Below, piece by piece: positions 1 to 9,445 of a stretch of DNA of 64,000 nt. A model generated the notes under the pieces. It had not been told where the DNA came from, ran no database searches, and worked only from the letters and a program-made list of their open reading frames with translations. The number at the start of each line of letters is the position of its first letter. Within the stretch, counting starts at the first letter, position 1. A program made the position numbers and the translations under genes. Source of the DNA: Georgenia satyanarayanai. GTDB lineage: Bacteria; Actinomycetota; Actinomycetes; Actinomycetales; Actinomycetaceae. The DNA lies in the NCBI RefSeq assembly GCF_023715365.1, contig NZ_JAMBNZ010000010.1, forward strand, positions 61,384-125,383, written 5' to 3'.

Positions 1-468
1 GCCGCCGCGCTGGGCAACGGGGGGACCTACCACGCGCCGCGGCTGGTGGACGGCACGACGGACGCGACGGGGCGCTTCCACGCCGCGGAGGTGCCCGAGG
101 GCAGGCAGGTGGTGAGCGAGGAGACGGCCGCGCAGATGGTGACGATGATGGAGGGCGTCGTCAACCAGGAGGGCACCGGGGTGCTCGGCCAGCTCGACGG
201 CTACCGCCTCGCCGGCAAGACCGGCACCGCGCAGGTGCCGGACGAGAACGGCAACCTCACCCGCACGGTCGCGAACTTCGTCGGCGTTGCCCCTGCGGAC
301 GACCCGCAGTTCGCCGTCGGCATCGTCGTGTACCACCCGCGCCACCAGGCGCCGTCCTCGATCATCGCCGCGCCGGCGTTCAAGGACATCGCGGGCTACA
401 CGCTGCAGCACCTCGGCATCCCTCCGTCAACGACGCCAGCGTCACTCTTCCCGATGCGGGCAGAGTGA
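1..468 (+). CDS. ftsI: Peptidoglycan D,D-transpeptidase FtsI (PBP3), 3' end only
   Basis: The 5' part lies outside the window; 155 C-terminal residues are visible. They show the last part of a penicillin-binding transpeptidase fold, including the KTGTAQ box (KTG active-site motif, bases about 211-228) followed by FVGVAPADDPQFAVGIVV, typical of class B PBPs. FtsI crosslinks septal peptidoglycan as partner of FtsW on the outer face of the membrane. It sits at the head of a dcw cluster, 61 bases before murF, with ftsW downstream, which favours FtsI over other class B PBPs. The family call is firm. Confidence 0.93.
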   Translation, partial: AAALGNGGTYHAPRLVDGTTDATGRFHAAEVPEGRQVVSEETAAQMVTMMEGVVNQEGTGVLGQLDGYRLAGKTGTAQVPDENGNLTRTVANFVGVAPADDPQFAVGIVVYHPRHQAPSSIIAAPAFKDIAGYTLQHLGIPPSTTPASLFPMRAE

Positions 469-529
469 GCCGGCTGCGGATAGATTGTCGAGACGTGACT
501 CCAGACGACCAGCTCCGGTGGGGGCAGCC

Positions 530-1927
530 GTGATCCAGCTCACCGTCGCCCAGCTCGCCCAGGCCGTCGCCGGACGCCCGGTGGGCGTGGACCCCCAGCT
601 CCTCCTCACCGGAGCGGTCGTCACCGACTCCCGCCTGGCCGGTCCCGGTTCGGTCTTCGTCGCCGTGCGCGGGGAGCGCACCGACGGGCACGACCACGCC
701 GCCGCGGCCCACGCCGCCGGAGCGGCCGTCGTCGTCGCCGAGCACGCCGTGAACGCCCCGCACGTCCTCGTGGAGGACTCGGTCGCCGCGCTCGGGGAGC
801 TCGCCCGCGAGGTGCTCGCGCGCCTGCGCGCCGAGGGCTCCTTGCGCGTCGTCGGCCTCACCGGCTCCGTCGGCAAGACGACGACGAAGGACCTGCTCGC
901 GCAGGTGCTCGCCCACGCCGGGCCCACCGTCGCGCCGCGCGAATCGTTCAACAACGAGATCGGCCTGCCGCTCACCGTCCTCTCGGCCACCCGGGAGACC
1001 CGCTACCTCGTCCTCGAGATGGGGGCCAGCGGCCCTGGGCACATCGACTACCTCACCCGGATCGCCCCGCTGGACGTCGCCGTCGTCCTCGTCGTCGGGC
1101 ACGCCCACATGGGCGGCTTCGGGACGATCGACGCCGTCGCCCGCGCCAAGGCCGAGATCGTCGCCGGCCTCCTCCCGGGCGGCACCGCCGTCCTCAACGC
1201 CGACGACGCACGCGTGGCCGCCATGGCCGCCGCCGCGCCGGGGCCGGTGACCTTCTTCGGCCGTGGCGAGGGCACCGAGGTCCGCGCCTCCGACGTCACC
1301 CTCGACGCGCAGGCCCGGCCCTCCTTCGTCCTCCACACCGACGCCTCGGGCGTGCGCACGAGCCACCCGGTGAGCCTCGCGCTCCTCGGTGAGCACCAGG
1401 TCTCCAACGCCCTCGCCGTCGCCGGCGCCGCGCTCGCCCTCGGGCTGGACGCCGGCGCCGTCGCCCACGCGCTGAGCGCTGCCGAGCGCGTCAGCGCGCA
1501 CCGCATGGCGATCACCCACCGGCCCGACGGCGTCGTCGTCCTCGACGACGCCTACAACGCCAACCCCGACTCCATGGCCGCCGCGCTGCGCGCCACGGCG
1601 GCGATGCCCGCCCGCCGCAGGATCGCCGTCGTCGGGGAGATGCTCGAGCTCGGCCACGAGTCCGAGCGCGCCCACGAGGACGTCGGTCGGCTCGCCGCGG
1701 AGCTGGGGGTCGACGTCCTCGTCGCCCTCGGCCCGGCGGGCGAGCCGGTGCGCCGCGGTGCGGGCGAGGGCCCGCAGACCCACTGTCCCGCCGACGCCGA
1801 TGCCGCCGCGGCCCTTCTCGACGAGCTCCTCCAGGAGGGCGACCTCGTGCTGCTCAAGGGGTCCAACGGCTCAGGCGTGTGGCGCCTGGCGGAACGGCTG
1901 ACGCAGGGGGGTGGCGCCGCGTGGTGA
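530..1927 (+). CDS. murF: UDP-N-acetylmuramoyl-tripeptide--D-alanyl-D-alanine ligase MurF
   Basis: This cytoplasmic ATP-dependent ligase adds D-Ala-D-Ala to the UDP-MurNAc-tripeptide. The 465-residue length is normal for the family. An N-terminal substrate domain is followed by the P-loop GSVGKTTTK near residue 112, the NNEIGLP motif, and the [12 protein letters not shown] motif in the C-terminal domain. I chose GTG at 530; GTG 518 is in frame and possible. Its stop overlaps the mraY start. murE, which normally precedes murF, is absent here. Confidence 0.95.
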   Translation: MIQLTVAQLAQAVAGRPVGVDPQLLLTGAVVTDSRLAGPGSVFVAVRGERTDGHDHAAAAHAAGAAVVVAEHAVNAPHVLVEDSVAALGELAREVLARLRAEGSLRVVGLTGSVGKTTTKDLLAQVLAHAGPTVAPRESFNNEIGLPLTVLSATRETRYLVLEMGASGPGHIDYLTRIAPLDVAVVLVVGHAHMGGFGTIDAVARAKAEIVAGLLPGGTAVLNADDARVAAMAAAAPGPVTFFGRGEGTEVRASDVTLDAQARPSFVLHTDASGVRTSHPVSLALLGEHQVSNALAVAGAALALGLDAGAVAHALSAAERVSAHRMAITHRPDGVVVLDDAYNANPDSMAAALRATAAMPARRRIAVVGEMLELGHESERAHEDVGRLAAELGVDVLVALGPAGEPVRRGAGEGPQTHCPADADAAAALLDELLQEGDLVLLKGSNGSGVWRLAERLTQGGGAAW

Positions 1928-3012
1928 CCGTCCTCGTGGCGGGGGCCACGGCCCTCGTCGTCGCCCTGTTCGGCACCCCGCTGTTCATCCGCTTCCTCAC
2001 GAAGCGCAACTACGGCCAGTTCATCCGCCAGGACGGGCCCACCGCGCACTACACCAAGCGTGGCACGCCGACGATGGGCGGCGTCGTCATCATCCTCGCC
2101 ACCGTCATCGGCTACGGGATCGCCAACCTCTCGGCGGGGCGCCCGCCCAACGCCTCGGGGCTGCTGCTCCTCTTCCTCATCGTCGGCCTCGGCGTCATCG
2201 GATTCGCCGACGACTACATCAAGATCAGCCGGCAGCGCTCGCTCGGCCTACGCGCCCGCTGGAAGATCGTCGGCCAGGCCTTTGTCGGCGTCACCTTCGC
2301 GGTCCTCGCGCTCCAGTTCCCCAACGAGAACTTCCGCACGCCCGGCTCGACCCACATCTCCGGCGTGCGCGACACCTCGATCGACCTCGCCTTCGCCGGC
2401 GCGTTCCTGGGGCTCATCCTCTTCATCCTCTGGGCGAACTTCCTCATCACCGCGTGGTCCAACGCCGTCAACCTCACCGACGGCCTGGACGGCCTGGCCA
2501 CCGGTGCCTCGGCGATGGTCTTCGCGGCCTACACGGTCATCGCGATGTGGCAGTCCAACCAGAACTGCCAGTTCCTCTCCGACCCGAGCGCCGCGTGGTC
2601 GGCCTGCTACGAGGTCCGCGACCCGCGCGACCTCTCGCTCATCGGTGCGGCCCTCATCGGCGCCTGCCTCGGCTTCCTGTGGTGGAACGCCTCCCCGGCG
2701 CAGATCTTCATGGGCGACACCGGCTCCCTCGCCCTCGGCGGTGCGATCGCCGGCTTCTCGATCCTCACCCACACCCAGTTCCTCGCCATCGTCATCGGCG
2801 GTCTCTTCGTCGTCATCGTCATGAGCGACGTCATCCAGATCGGCTTCTTCAAGGCGACCGGGAGACGCGTCTTCCGCATGGCCCCGCTCCACCACCACTT
2901 CGAGCTCGGTGGCTGGGGAGAGGTGACGATCGTCATCCGCTTCTGGCTCGTCGCGGCCCTGTGCGTGGCCCTGGGCCTGGGCATCTTCTACGCGGAGTGG
3001 GTGACGGCGTGA
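1921..3012 (+). CDS. mraY: Phospho-N-acetylmuramoyl-pentapeptide-transferase MraY
   Basis: MraY transfers phospho-MurNAc-pentapeptide to undecaprenyl phosphate, forming lipid I in the membrane. The 363-residue protein is strongly hydrophobic, with about ten membrane segments. Diagnostic motifs are present in order: KRGTPTMGG, the FADDYIK aspartates, [22 protein letters not shown] and the HHHFE histidine box. Two adjacent GTG codons (1921, 1924) can start it; 1921 is nine bases after a GGGGGG stretch, while 1924 gives a GTGA overlap with the murF stop. It is translationally coupled to murF and murD. Confidence 0.95.
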   Translation: MVTVLVAGATALVVALFGTPLFIRFLTKRNYGQFIRQDGPTAHYTKRGTPTMGGVVIILATVIGYGIANLSAGRPPNASGLLLLFLIVGLGVIGFADDYIKISRQRSLGLRARWKIVGQAFVGVTFAVLALQFPNENFRTPGSTHISGVRDTSIDLAFAGAFLGLILFILWANFLITAWSNAVNLTDGLDGLATGASAMVFAAYTVIAMWQSNQNCQFLSDPSAAWSACYEVRDPRDLSLIGAALIGACLGFLWWNASPAQIFMGDTGSLALGGAIAGFSILTHTQFLAIVIGGLFVVIVMSDVIQIGFFKATGRRVFRMAPLHHHFELGGWGEVTIVIRFWLVAALCVALGLGIFYAEWVTA

Positions 3013-4466
3013 GCGGGCTGGGTGACGCGCACGTCGTCGTCGTCGGCCTCGGGGCGTCGGGGCGCGCGGCGGTCGACGTCCTCACCACCCTCGGGGCCCG
3101 CGTGACCGGCGTCGACCGCAGCGAGGCCGCCGTCGAGGCGGCTCGCGCGGCCCTCGGCTCCCGCGTGGAGCTGCTCGCAGCCGCCGACGACGCCGCCCTC
3201 GCCGACGCCGTGCTCGCCGCCGGGGCGGACCTCGCCGTCGTGTCCCCGGGCGTCCCCGCGACCTCCCCGCTCCTCACCCGCGCACAGGCCGCGGGCCTGC
3301 CCTGCTGGAGCGAGGTCGAGCTCGCCTGGCAGGTGCAGCAGACGGCGACGGCGACGGCGCCCGCCTGGCTCACCCTCACCGGCACCAACGGCAAGACGAC
3401 GACGGTCGGCATGCTCAGCTCCATCCTCACCGCCGCCGGCCTGCGTGCCCCCGCGGTCGGCAACGTCGGCACCCCGGTGGTGCAGGCCGTGGCCGACGGC
3501 GGGGTGGACGCCCTGGCCGTCGAGCTCTCGAGCTTCCAGCTCCACCTCACCCACAGCGTGGCGCCCGAGGCCTCCGTCTGCCTCAACGTCGCCCCCGACC
3601 ACCTCGACTGGCACGGCTCCTTCGCCGCCTACCGCGATGCCAAGGCCCGCGTCTACGAGCGCACTCGCACGGCCTGCGTCTACACCGACGCCACCACCCG
3701 CGCGATGGTCGAGCAGGCCGACGTCGCCGAGGGGGCGCGCGCCGTCGGCACGGTGCTCGCCGCCCCGGCGGTCGGCGAGCTCGGGATCGTCGAGGACGTC
3801 CTGTGCGACCGCGCCTTCGAGCCGAGCCGGCAGACGACGGCGGCCTCCCTCGCCACGCTCGCCGACCTCGCGCACCTCGCGCCGCTGCCGGGCGGGCAGG
3901 TGCCGGGGCACGTCGTCGCCGACGCTCTCGCCGCCGCCGCGCTGGCTCGCGCCCACGGGGTGCCCGCCGCCGCGGTGACCGCCGGCCTGCGTGCCTACGA
4001 CGGCGGACGTCACCGCATCGAGCTCGTCGCCACCCGCGGGGACGTCACGTGGATCGACGACTCCAAGGCGACCAACGCCCACGCCGCCCGCGCCAGCCTC
4101 GCGGCGCTGCCCACCGGGCGCGGGGTGTGGGTGGCCGGCGGACTGGCCAAGGGCGCCACCTTCGACGAGCTCGTCCGCGAGGTCGCCGACCGCCTGCACG
4201 CCGTCGTCCTCATCGGCGTGGACCGCGCCGCGCTCCGCGAGGCACTTGCGCGACACGCCCCGGATGTGCCCGTCACCGAGGTCGAGGCTGGTGACACTGG
4301 GCAGGTGATGACCCACGCCGTCTCCGCGGCCGCACGGCTCGCCCGCCCGGGCGACACCGTGCTGCTCGCCCCGGCGTGCGCGTCGATGGACCAGTTCGCG
4401 AGCTACGGCGCCCGCGGGGACGCCTTCGCCGCCGCGGTCCGTGCGCTTCCCGGGGAGCCGGGGTGA
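3009..4466 (+). CDS. murD: UDP-N-acetylmuramoyl-L-alanine--D-glutamate ligase MurD
   Basis: MurD adds D-glutamate to UDP-MurNAc-L-Ala in the cytoplasm. The 485-residue protein begins with a Rossmann-like stretch ([12 protein letters not shown]), has the ATP P-loop TGTNGKTTT near residue 125, the [11 protein letters not shown] motif, and the C-terminal DDSKATN motif of Mur ligases. The GTG start lies in a GTGA overlap with the mraY stop, and the same arrangement joins it to ftsW. Order and length match actinobacterial dcw clusters. Confidence 0.95.
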   Translation: MSGLGDAHVVVVGLGASGRAAVDVLTTLGARVTGVDRSEAAVEAARAALGSRVELLAAADDAALADAVLAAGADLAVVSPGVPATSPLLTRAQAAGLPCWSEVELAWQVQQTATATAPAWLTLTGTNGKTTTVGMLSSILTAAGLRAPAVGNVGTPVVQAVADGGVDALAVELSSFQLHLTHSVAPEASVCLNVAPDHLDWHGSFAAYRDAKARVYERTRTACVYTDATTRAMVEQADVAEGARAVGTVLAAPAVGELGIVEDVLCDRAFEPSRQTTAASLATLADLAHLAPLPGGQVPGHVVADALAAAALARAHGVPAAAVTAGLRAYDGGRHRIELVATRGDVTWIDDSKATNAHAARASLAALPTGRGVWVAGGLAKGATFDELVREVADRLHAVVLIGVDRAALREALARHAPDVPVTEVEAGDTGQVMTHAVSAAARLARPGDTVLLAPACASMDQFASYGARGDAFAAAVRALPGEPG

Positions 4467-5731
4467 CCGCCGTGCAGCCGGGCCGCCTCCCGCGGGCTGC
4501 CGCCACGGCCACCGGCCCGCTGCGGGCCGGCGCGCGGGACGCCACGCGCCCGGCTGCCCGCGGTCCGGCGGTCCTCAGCTACTACCTGGTCGGTGGGGCC
4601 AGCCTCCTGCTTCTCGCCATCGGCGTCGTCATGGTGCTCTCCGCCTCGTCGATCCAGTCGATCCGGGAGACCGGCAGCCCGTACGGCTATTTTCTCGACC
4701 AGGCGAAGTTCGCACTCGTCGGAGCGCCCCTGATGATCGCGGCGAGCCGGGTCCCCGTGGCCGTGTACCGGCGCCTGGCCTGGCCCGCGCTCGGCCTGGG
4801 CATGGTCATGCAGGCGCTCATCTTCACGCCGCTGGCACGGGGCATCAAGGGCAACACGAACTGGATCTACATCCCCGGCGTGGGGCAGACGGTCCAGCCC
4901 TCGGAGTTCCTCAAGCTTGCGCTGGCCGTGTGGCTCGGGCTCGTGCTCGCCCGCAAGGCTCGCCTACTCCACGACTGGAAGCATCTCCTCGTGCCCGGTC
5001 TCGTCGTCTCCGTCCTGGCGCTCGGACTCGTCCTCGCCGGGCGCGACCTCGGGACCGCGATGGTCCTCGCGCTCGTCGTCGTCGGGGCCATGTTCGTCGC
5101 GGGGGTACCGCTCAAGTGGTTCGGTGCCGCTGTCGTCGGCGGCGCCGCCGTCGTCTCCTTCCTCGTCATCTCCTCGCCCAACCGCATGCAGCGCATCACC
5201 GCGGTCTTCGGCGGGGAGTGCGACGCGTCCGCCGCCTGCTACCAGACGCTCCACGGCCTGTACGGCTTGGGAACCGGTGGGATCTCGGGTGTCGGCCTCG
5301 GTGCTTCGCGGGAGAAGTGGGCCTACCTGCCCGAGGCGCACAACGACTTCATCTTCGCGATCCTCGGCGAGGAGCTCGGCCTGTGGGGCACGCTCATCGT
5401 GCTCGGCCTCTTCGCGGTCCTCGCCGCCGGGATGTTCCGCATCATCCGCAACCACCCCGACCCCTTCGTGCGGATCACCACCGCCGGGATCGCGGCCTGG
5501 ATCCTGGGCCAGGCGCTCATCAACATCGGGGTCGTCATCGGTTTCCTCCCCGTCATCGGCGTGCCGTTGCCACTCGTCTCGGCCGGTGGTTCCGCGCTCA
5601 TCGCCACGCTGCTCGCCATGGGCGTGGTCCTCGCCTTCGCGCGCGACGAGCCCGGTGCGGGAGCCGCGCTGCGCGCGCGCCGCGGCGTCGTGCGCCGCTC
5701 GCTGGCGGTCGTGGGGCGCGGCCGTGGGTGA
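4463..5731 (+). CDS. ftsW: SEDS peptidoglycan polymerase FtsW
   Basis: FtsW is the septal glycosyltransferase of the SEDS family, working with FtsI. The 422-residue protein has a basic, Arg/Ala-rich cytoplasmic N-terminus of about 45 residues and then about ten membrane segments. The family signature GVGLGASREKWAYLPEAHND followed by FIFAILGEELG is intact, as is VGVVIGFLPVIGVPLPLVSAGG-like sequence near the end. The GTG start overlaps the murD stop by four bases. RodA is the alternative, but the position between murD and murG argues for FtsW. Confidence 0.94.
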   Translation: MTAVQPGRLPRAAATATGPLRAGARDATRPAARGPAVLSYYLVGGASLLLLAIGVVMVLSASSIQSIRETGSPYGYFLDQAKFALVGAPLMIAASRVPVAVYRRLAWPALGLGMVMQALIFTPLARGIKGNTNWIYIPGVGQTVQPSEFLKLALAVWLGLVLARKARLLHDWKHLLVPGLVVSVLALGLVLAGRDLGTAMVLALVVVGAMFVAGVPLKWFGAAVVGGAAVVSFLVISSPNRMQRITAVFGGECDASAACYQTLHGLYGLGTGGISGVGLGASREKWAYLPEAHNDFIFAILGEELGLWGTLIVLGLFAVLAAGMFRIIRNHPDPFVRITTAGIAAWILGQALINIGVVIGFLPVIGVPLPLVSAGGSALIATLLAMGVVLAFARDEPGAGAALRARRGVVRRSLAVVGRGRG

Positions 5732-6839
5732 GCTGCGGGCCCTCCTCGCCGGCGGCGGGACCGCCGGCCACGTCAACCCACTCCTGGCGACGGCCACCGC
5801 GCTCCAGGCGCTGCCGGGAGGCGCGGAGATCACCGTGCTCGGCACCGAGGTGGGCCTCGAGGCTCGCCTCGTGCCCGACGCCGGGCTGCCTCTGCGCCAC
5901 GTCCCCCGGGTGCCGCTGCCGCGCCGCCCCTCGCCCGACCTGCTCCGCATGCCCGGCCGGCTCGGCTCCGCGGTCCGGACGGCGGCGGAGGCGATCACCG
6001 ACTCCCGCGCGCAGGTGGTCGTCGGCTTCGGCGGCTACGTCGCCACCCCCGCCTACCTCGCGGCGCGGCGGCTGGGGGTGCCCGTCGTCGTCCACGAGCA
6101 GAACGCCCGGCCGGGGCTCGCCAACCGCCTCGGTGCCCGGTGGGCCCGGCACGTCGCCGTCTCCTTCCCCGGCACCTCGCTCCCGCGGGCCGTACTCACC
6201 GGCCTGCCGCTGCGCGCCGCGATCGCCGCGCTCGTCGCCGAGCGGGAGAGCGACGCCGCTGCCCGACGGACCGCCGGCGCGGCCGCCCTGGGGCTCGAGC
6301 CAGAGCGCAGCACCCTCCTCGTCACCGGGGGCTCCCTCGGCGCCCAGCGCGTCAACGAGGCCGTCTCCGCCGGCGCCCGCGCCCTCACCGACGCCGGGGT
6401 CCAGGTCCTCCACCTCACCGGGCAGGGCAAGGACGAGCCGGTGCGCGCCGCCACCGCCGGGCTGGCGAACTACCACGTGCGCCCCTACCTCGACGACATG
6501 GCCAGCGCCTACGCCGTCGCCGACCTCGTCCTCGCGCGCTCCGGCGCCGGCACCGTGAGCGAGCTCGCCGCCCTCGGCATCGGTGCGGTCTACGTGCCCC
6601 TGCCGATCGGCAACGGCGAGCAGCGGCGCAACGCCGCCGACGTCGTCGCCGCCGGCGGCGGGGTGATCGTCGCCGACGCCGAGCTCACGCCCGGCTACGT
6701 CACCGGCCCGCTCCGCGAGCTGCTCGCCGACACCGGCCGGCTCGCCGCGATGGGACGCGCCGCGGCGGGGGCGGGCATCCGCGACGGTGCCGCGCGGCTC
6801 GCCGAGCTCGTCGTCGATGCCGCCCGGGTGACGCCGTGA
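5724..6839 (+). CDS. murG: UDP-GlcNAc:lipid I N-acetylglucosaminyltransferase MurG
   Basis: MurG converts lipid I to lipid II on the inner face of the membrane. This is a GT28-family protein of 371 residues. The N-terminal GGGTAGHVNPLLA loop binds lipid I and phosphate; VVGFGGYVATP and VVHEQNARPGLANR follow. The C-terminal domain has TGGSLGAQRVN and LARSGAGTVSEL, which bind UDP-GlcNAc. The GTG start at 5724 overlaps the ftsW stop by eight bases, so the genes are coupled. Confidence 0.95.
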   Translation: MGELRALLAGGGTAGHVNPLLATATALQALPGGAEITVLGTEVGLEARLVPDAGLPLRHVPRVPLPRRPSPDLLRMPGRLGSAVRTAAEAITDSRAQVVVGFGGYVATPAYLAARRLGVPVVVHEQNARPGLANRLGARWARHVAVSFPGTSLPRAVLTGLPLRAAIAALVAERESDAAARRTAGAAALGLEPERSTLLVTGGSLGAQRVNEAVSAGARALTDAGVQVLHLTGQGKDEPVRAATAGLANYHVRPYLDDMASAYAVADLVLARSGAGTVSELAALGIGAVYVPLPIGNGEQRRNAADVVAAGGGVIVADAELTPGYVTGPLRELLADTGRLAAMGRAAAGAGIRDGAARLAELVVDAARVTP

Positions 6840-8197
6840 GCCGGTACCACCTCATCGGCATCGGCGGCGCGGGCATGGCTCCCGTCGCCGAGCTCCTCGC
6901 CGCCCGCGGCCTGGAGGTCTCGGGCTCCGACGCGCGCGACAGCGCCACCCTCGAGCGGCTGCGCGGCCTTGGTGTCCGCGCCCACGCCGGGCACGACGCC
7001 GCCCAGGTGCCCGCCGGCGCGACCGTCGTCGTGTCCACCGCGGTCCGCCCGGACAACCCCGAGCTCGTCCGCGCCCGCGAGCTCGGCCTGCCGGTGGTCC
7101 ACCGCTCCGAGGCGCTCGTCGTCGCCGCGGGGGACCAGGACTTCGTCGCGGTCGCCGGCGCGCACGGGAAGACGACGACGTCCGCCATGCTCGCCGTCGC
7201 CCTCACCGAGGTGGGCGCGGACCCGAGCTACGCCATCGGCGGGCACGTGGCCGGGCTCGGCACCGGCGCCCACCTGGGCACCGGCCGCGCCTTTGTCGCC
7301 GAGGCCGACGAGTCCGACGGCTCCTTCCTCAACTACCGTCCCGCCGTCGCCGTCGTGACGAACGTCGAGCCCGACCACCTCGACCACTACGGCTCGCGGG
7401 AGGCCTTCGAGCAGGCCTTTGTCGACTTCGCCGCCCGGGTCACCGGCCTCCTCGTCGCGTGCGCGGACGACGACGGCGCCCTGCGCCTGGCACGCCACGC
7501 ACCCGGACGGGTGCTCACCTACGGCACCGGCGCGGCGCCGGGCGTGGGGGAGGGCCACGTGCGGATCGCCGGCCTCACCGTCGGCGCAGCCGGCGCCTTC
7601 GCCACCCTGGAGCGGGCCGGCGAGCCGCCGGTGCGCCTGGAGCTCGCCGTCACCGGGGCGCACAACGTCCGCAACGCGACCGCGGCCTGGTGCGCCGGCG
7701 TCGCCCTCGGTGCCGAACCGCAGGCCCTGGCCACCGCGCTCGGCGCCTTCCGGGGCACCGGACGCCGCTTCGAGGCGCGCGGGGAGGTCGCCGGCGTGCG
7801 CGTCGTCGACGACTACGCCCACCACCCGACCGAGGTGGCTGCCACGCTCGCCGCGGCGCGGCTCGCCGCGGGCGAGGGGCGCGTCGTCGTCCTCTTCCAG
7901 CCCCACCTGTACTCGCGCACCCAGACCTTCGCCGCGGAGTTCGCCGCCGCGCTCGGTGCCGCGGACGAGGTTGTCGTCACCGACGTCTACGCCGCCCGGG
8001 AGGACCCGGTCGCAGGCGTGGACGGCTCACTCATCACCGCACTCGCCGGGGGCGCCCGGTACGTGGCCGACCGCCAGGACGCGGCGGCCGCCGTCGCCTC
8101 CCTCGCGCGCCCCGGCGACCTCGTCCTCACCATGGGCGCCGGGGACGTCACCGAGCTCGCCCCTCGTGTCCTGGCGCTCCTGGCGGAGCGGGCGTGA
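6836..8197 (+). CDS. murC: UDP-N-acetylmuramate--L-alanine ligase MurC
   Basis: MurC adds the first amino acid, L-alanine, to UDP-MurNAc. The 453-residue protein starts with HLIGIGGAGMAPVAELL, the MurC dinucleotide-like motif. It carries the P-loop AGAHGKTTT near residue 108, EADESDGSF, and VVDDYAHHPTEV, the signature that separates MurC from MurD/E/F. The start is a GTG in a GTGA overlap with murG, and the same overlap joins it to ftsQ. Confidence 0.95.
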   Translation: MSRYHLIGIGGAGMAPVAELLAARGLEVSGSDARDSATLERLRGLGVRAHAGHDAAQVPAGATVVVSTAVRPDNPELVRARELGLPVVHRSEALVVAAGDQDFVAVAGAHGKTTTSAMLAVALTEVGADPSYAIGGHVAGLGTGAHLGTGRAFVAEADESDGSFLNYRPAVAVVTNVEPDHLDHYGSREAFEQAFVDFAARVTGLLVACADDDGALRLARHAPGRVLTYGTGAAPGVGEGHVRIAGLTVGAAGAFATLERAGEPPVRLELAVTGAHNVRNATAAWCAGVALGAEPQALATALGAFRGTGRRFEARGEVAGVRVVDDYAHHPTEVAATLAAARLAAGEGRVVVLFQPHLYSRTQTFAAEFAAALGAADEVVVTDVYAAREDPVAGVDGSLITALAGGARYVADRQDAAAAVASLARPGDLVLTMGAGDVTELAPRVLALLAERA

Positions 8198-9126
8198 GGC
8201 CGCCGACAGCGCCGCGCCAGCCGCGCCGCGGTCCGGACGCGGACCAGCCGGACCAGCCCGCCGACGAGCCGCGCGAGGTCGCCCCCCGGCGCCCGGAGCC
8301 TCCCGCCCGCGCGAGGGCAGCCACCGGCGAGCCGACCGAGCGCCGGCGCTGGCTGCCGGTGCGCCAGCAGCCGGACCCGGCCCTGCCCCGGCGGCCCGGC
8401 TTCCTCGAGCGCCTCGCCGAGCAGACCCGCGCGCGGCGGCGCCTCGCCTGGCGCAACGTGCTGCTCGCCGTCGGCGTGCTCGCGCTCGTCGGTGGGGTCG
8501 CGTGGGCGCTGCTCGTCTCGCCGCTGCTCGCCCTCGACGTCGCGGAGGTCACCGTCTCCGGCGTCGGGGAGGGCACGACCGTGCCGCGCGAGGAGGTGCT
8601 GACGCTCGTCGAGGAGCGTGCGGGCACCCCGCTCACCCGGCTCGACACCGGCGCCCTTGCCGAGGACGTGCGCTCGATCACCACGGTGCGCTCGGTCACC
8701 GTGACGCGGCACTGGCCGCGCGGCCTCGCCGTCGACGTCGTCCCGCGCGAGCCCGTCGCCGCGGCCACCGCGGAGGACGGCCTCGTCCTGCTCGACGTCG
8801 ACGGCGTGGTCGTCGGCAGGGCGCAGGAGGCCCCGGAAGGTCTGCCACGGGTCACCGTGCCGCTGGAGGGGGAGCGGGCGGGGGAGACCCTGAGCGCGGT
8901 CCTCACCGTGCTCGCCGAGCTGCCCGAGGGCCTGCGCGCGGAGGTGGGCACCGCCGGAGCGGTCAACCCGGCCTCCATCAGCCTCACGCTCACCGACGGC
9001 GCCGACGTCCGCTGGGGGAGCGTGGAGGAGTCCGAGCTCAAGGCGGCGGTCCTCGCCGTCCTGCGCGAGCGGGAGGCCTCGGTCTACGACGTCACGGTCC
9101 CGCGAGCCCCGACCCTCTCCGACTGA
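8194..9126 (+). CDS. ftsQ: Cell division protein FtsQ (POTRA domain)
   Basis: FtsQ is a bitopic divisome protein that scaffolds FtsB/FtsL and later proteins. The 310-residue sequence has a long Pro/Arg-rich cytoplasmic N-terminus of about 90 residues, one membrane segment (VLLAVGVLALVGGVAWALLV), then a POTRA domain (LDVAEVTVSGV, LTRLDTGALAEDVRSI) and the FtsQ-type beta domain (WPRGLAVDVVPREPVAA). The GTG start overlaps murC by four bases. It is the last gene before a 319-base gap ahead of ftsZ. Confidence 0.9.
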   Translation: MRPPTAPRQPRRGPDADQPDQPADEPREVAPRRPEPPARARAATGEPTERRRWLPVRQQPDPALPRRPGFLERLAEQTRARRRLAWRNVLLAVGVLALVGGVAWALLVSPLLALDVAEVTVSGVGEGTTVPREEVLTLVEERAGTPLTRLDTGALAEDVRSITTVRSVTVTRHWPRGLAVDVVPREPVAAATAEDGLVLLDVDGVVVGRAQEAPEGLPRVTVPLEGERAGETLSAVLTVLAELPEGLRAEVGTAGAVNPASISLTLTDGADVRWGSVEESELKAAVLAVLREREASVYDVTVPRAPTLSD

Positions 9127-9165
9127 CCGCCCACCCCTCCGGCGGCCCCGAGGGGCGGGAGGCGT

Positions 9166-9277
9166 GGGCATGTGCCACAAAGGGCACGGATCAGGCCCCG
9201 CTCCACCCGCAGCACAAGCGCCGGGGCTTGCAGCGGCTGCCGCCTGCCGATCCGGAGCGCCGTTGTGGCACATGCCC
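9166..9277. repeat. 15-bp perfect inverted repeat enclosing 82 bp
   Basis: The arm GGGCATGTGCCACAA at 9166-9180 is repeated as its exact reverse complement at 9263-9277. The interior is GC-rich and without an evident gene. The whole is about 112 bp, a size and design compatible with a small non-autonomous mobile element or with paired protein-binding sites. No other copy was seen in this window. Confidence 0.7.
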
Positions 9278-9381
9278 GTGCGGCAGCCTGCGGGACTTCC
9301 GGCGCGACACACCCACGGTGGTCGTTGCCGGGGCAGCACCGTGCACCTACCGTCTCGGGTGCGCAAGAATGACATAAGTCT

Positions 9382-9406
9382 AACGCTCAACTAGAGGTTG
9401 AGGGTT
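9382..9406. promoter_or_regulatory. Inverted repeat upstream of ftsZ
   Basis: CTCAAC and GTTGAG flank TAGAG, and the arms extend outward to ten positions with one mismatch (9382-9391 with 9397-9406). It lies 40 bases before the ftsZ start in an AT-richer patch and can form an operator or an RNA hairpin in the ftsZ 5' leader. I believe a similar motif occurs upstream of other actinobacterial ftsZ genes, but that is from memory. Confidence 0.55.
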
Positions 9407-9445
9407 GGCCGAGGACCAGCAGCAAACTCAAGTGAGGGGGCCGAC

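Larger units (their letters stand above)
9127..9445. other. ftsQ-ftsZ intergenic region
   Basis: These 319 bases have no convincing gene. A short ORF from 9164 lies inside a repeat structure and lacks protein features. The region contains a perfect 15-base inverted repeat (9166-9180 with 9263-9277), then an AT-richer stretch around 9365-9395 and a second, compact inverted repeat just before ftsZ. It most likely holds the ftsZ promoter. Confidence 0.6.

Noticed and set aside
1911..3008. Long N-terminal extension of the murD frame
   Set aside because: The part before 3009 is a frame shadow of mraY; the GTG at 3009 gives the standard murD N-terminus and a 4-base overlap.
9164..9394. Short ORFs between ftsQ and ftsZ
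   Set aside because: They run through the inverted repeat, lack a ribosome binding site and have no protein-like features.
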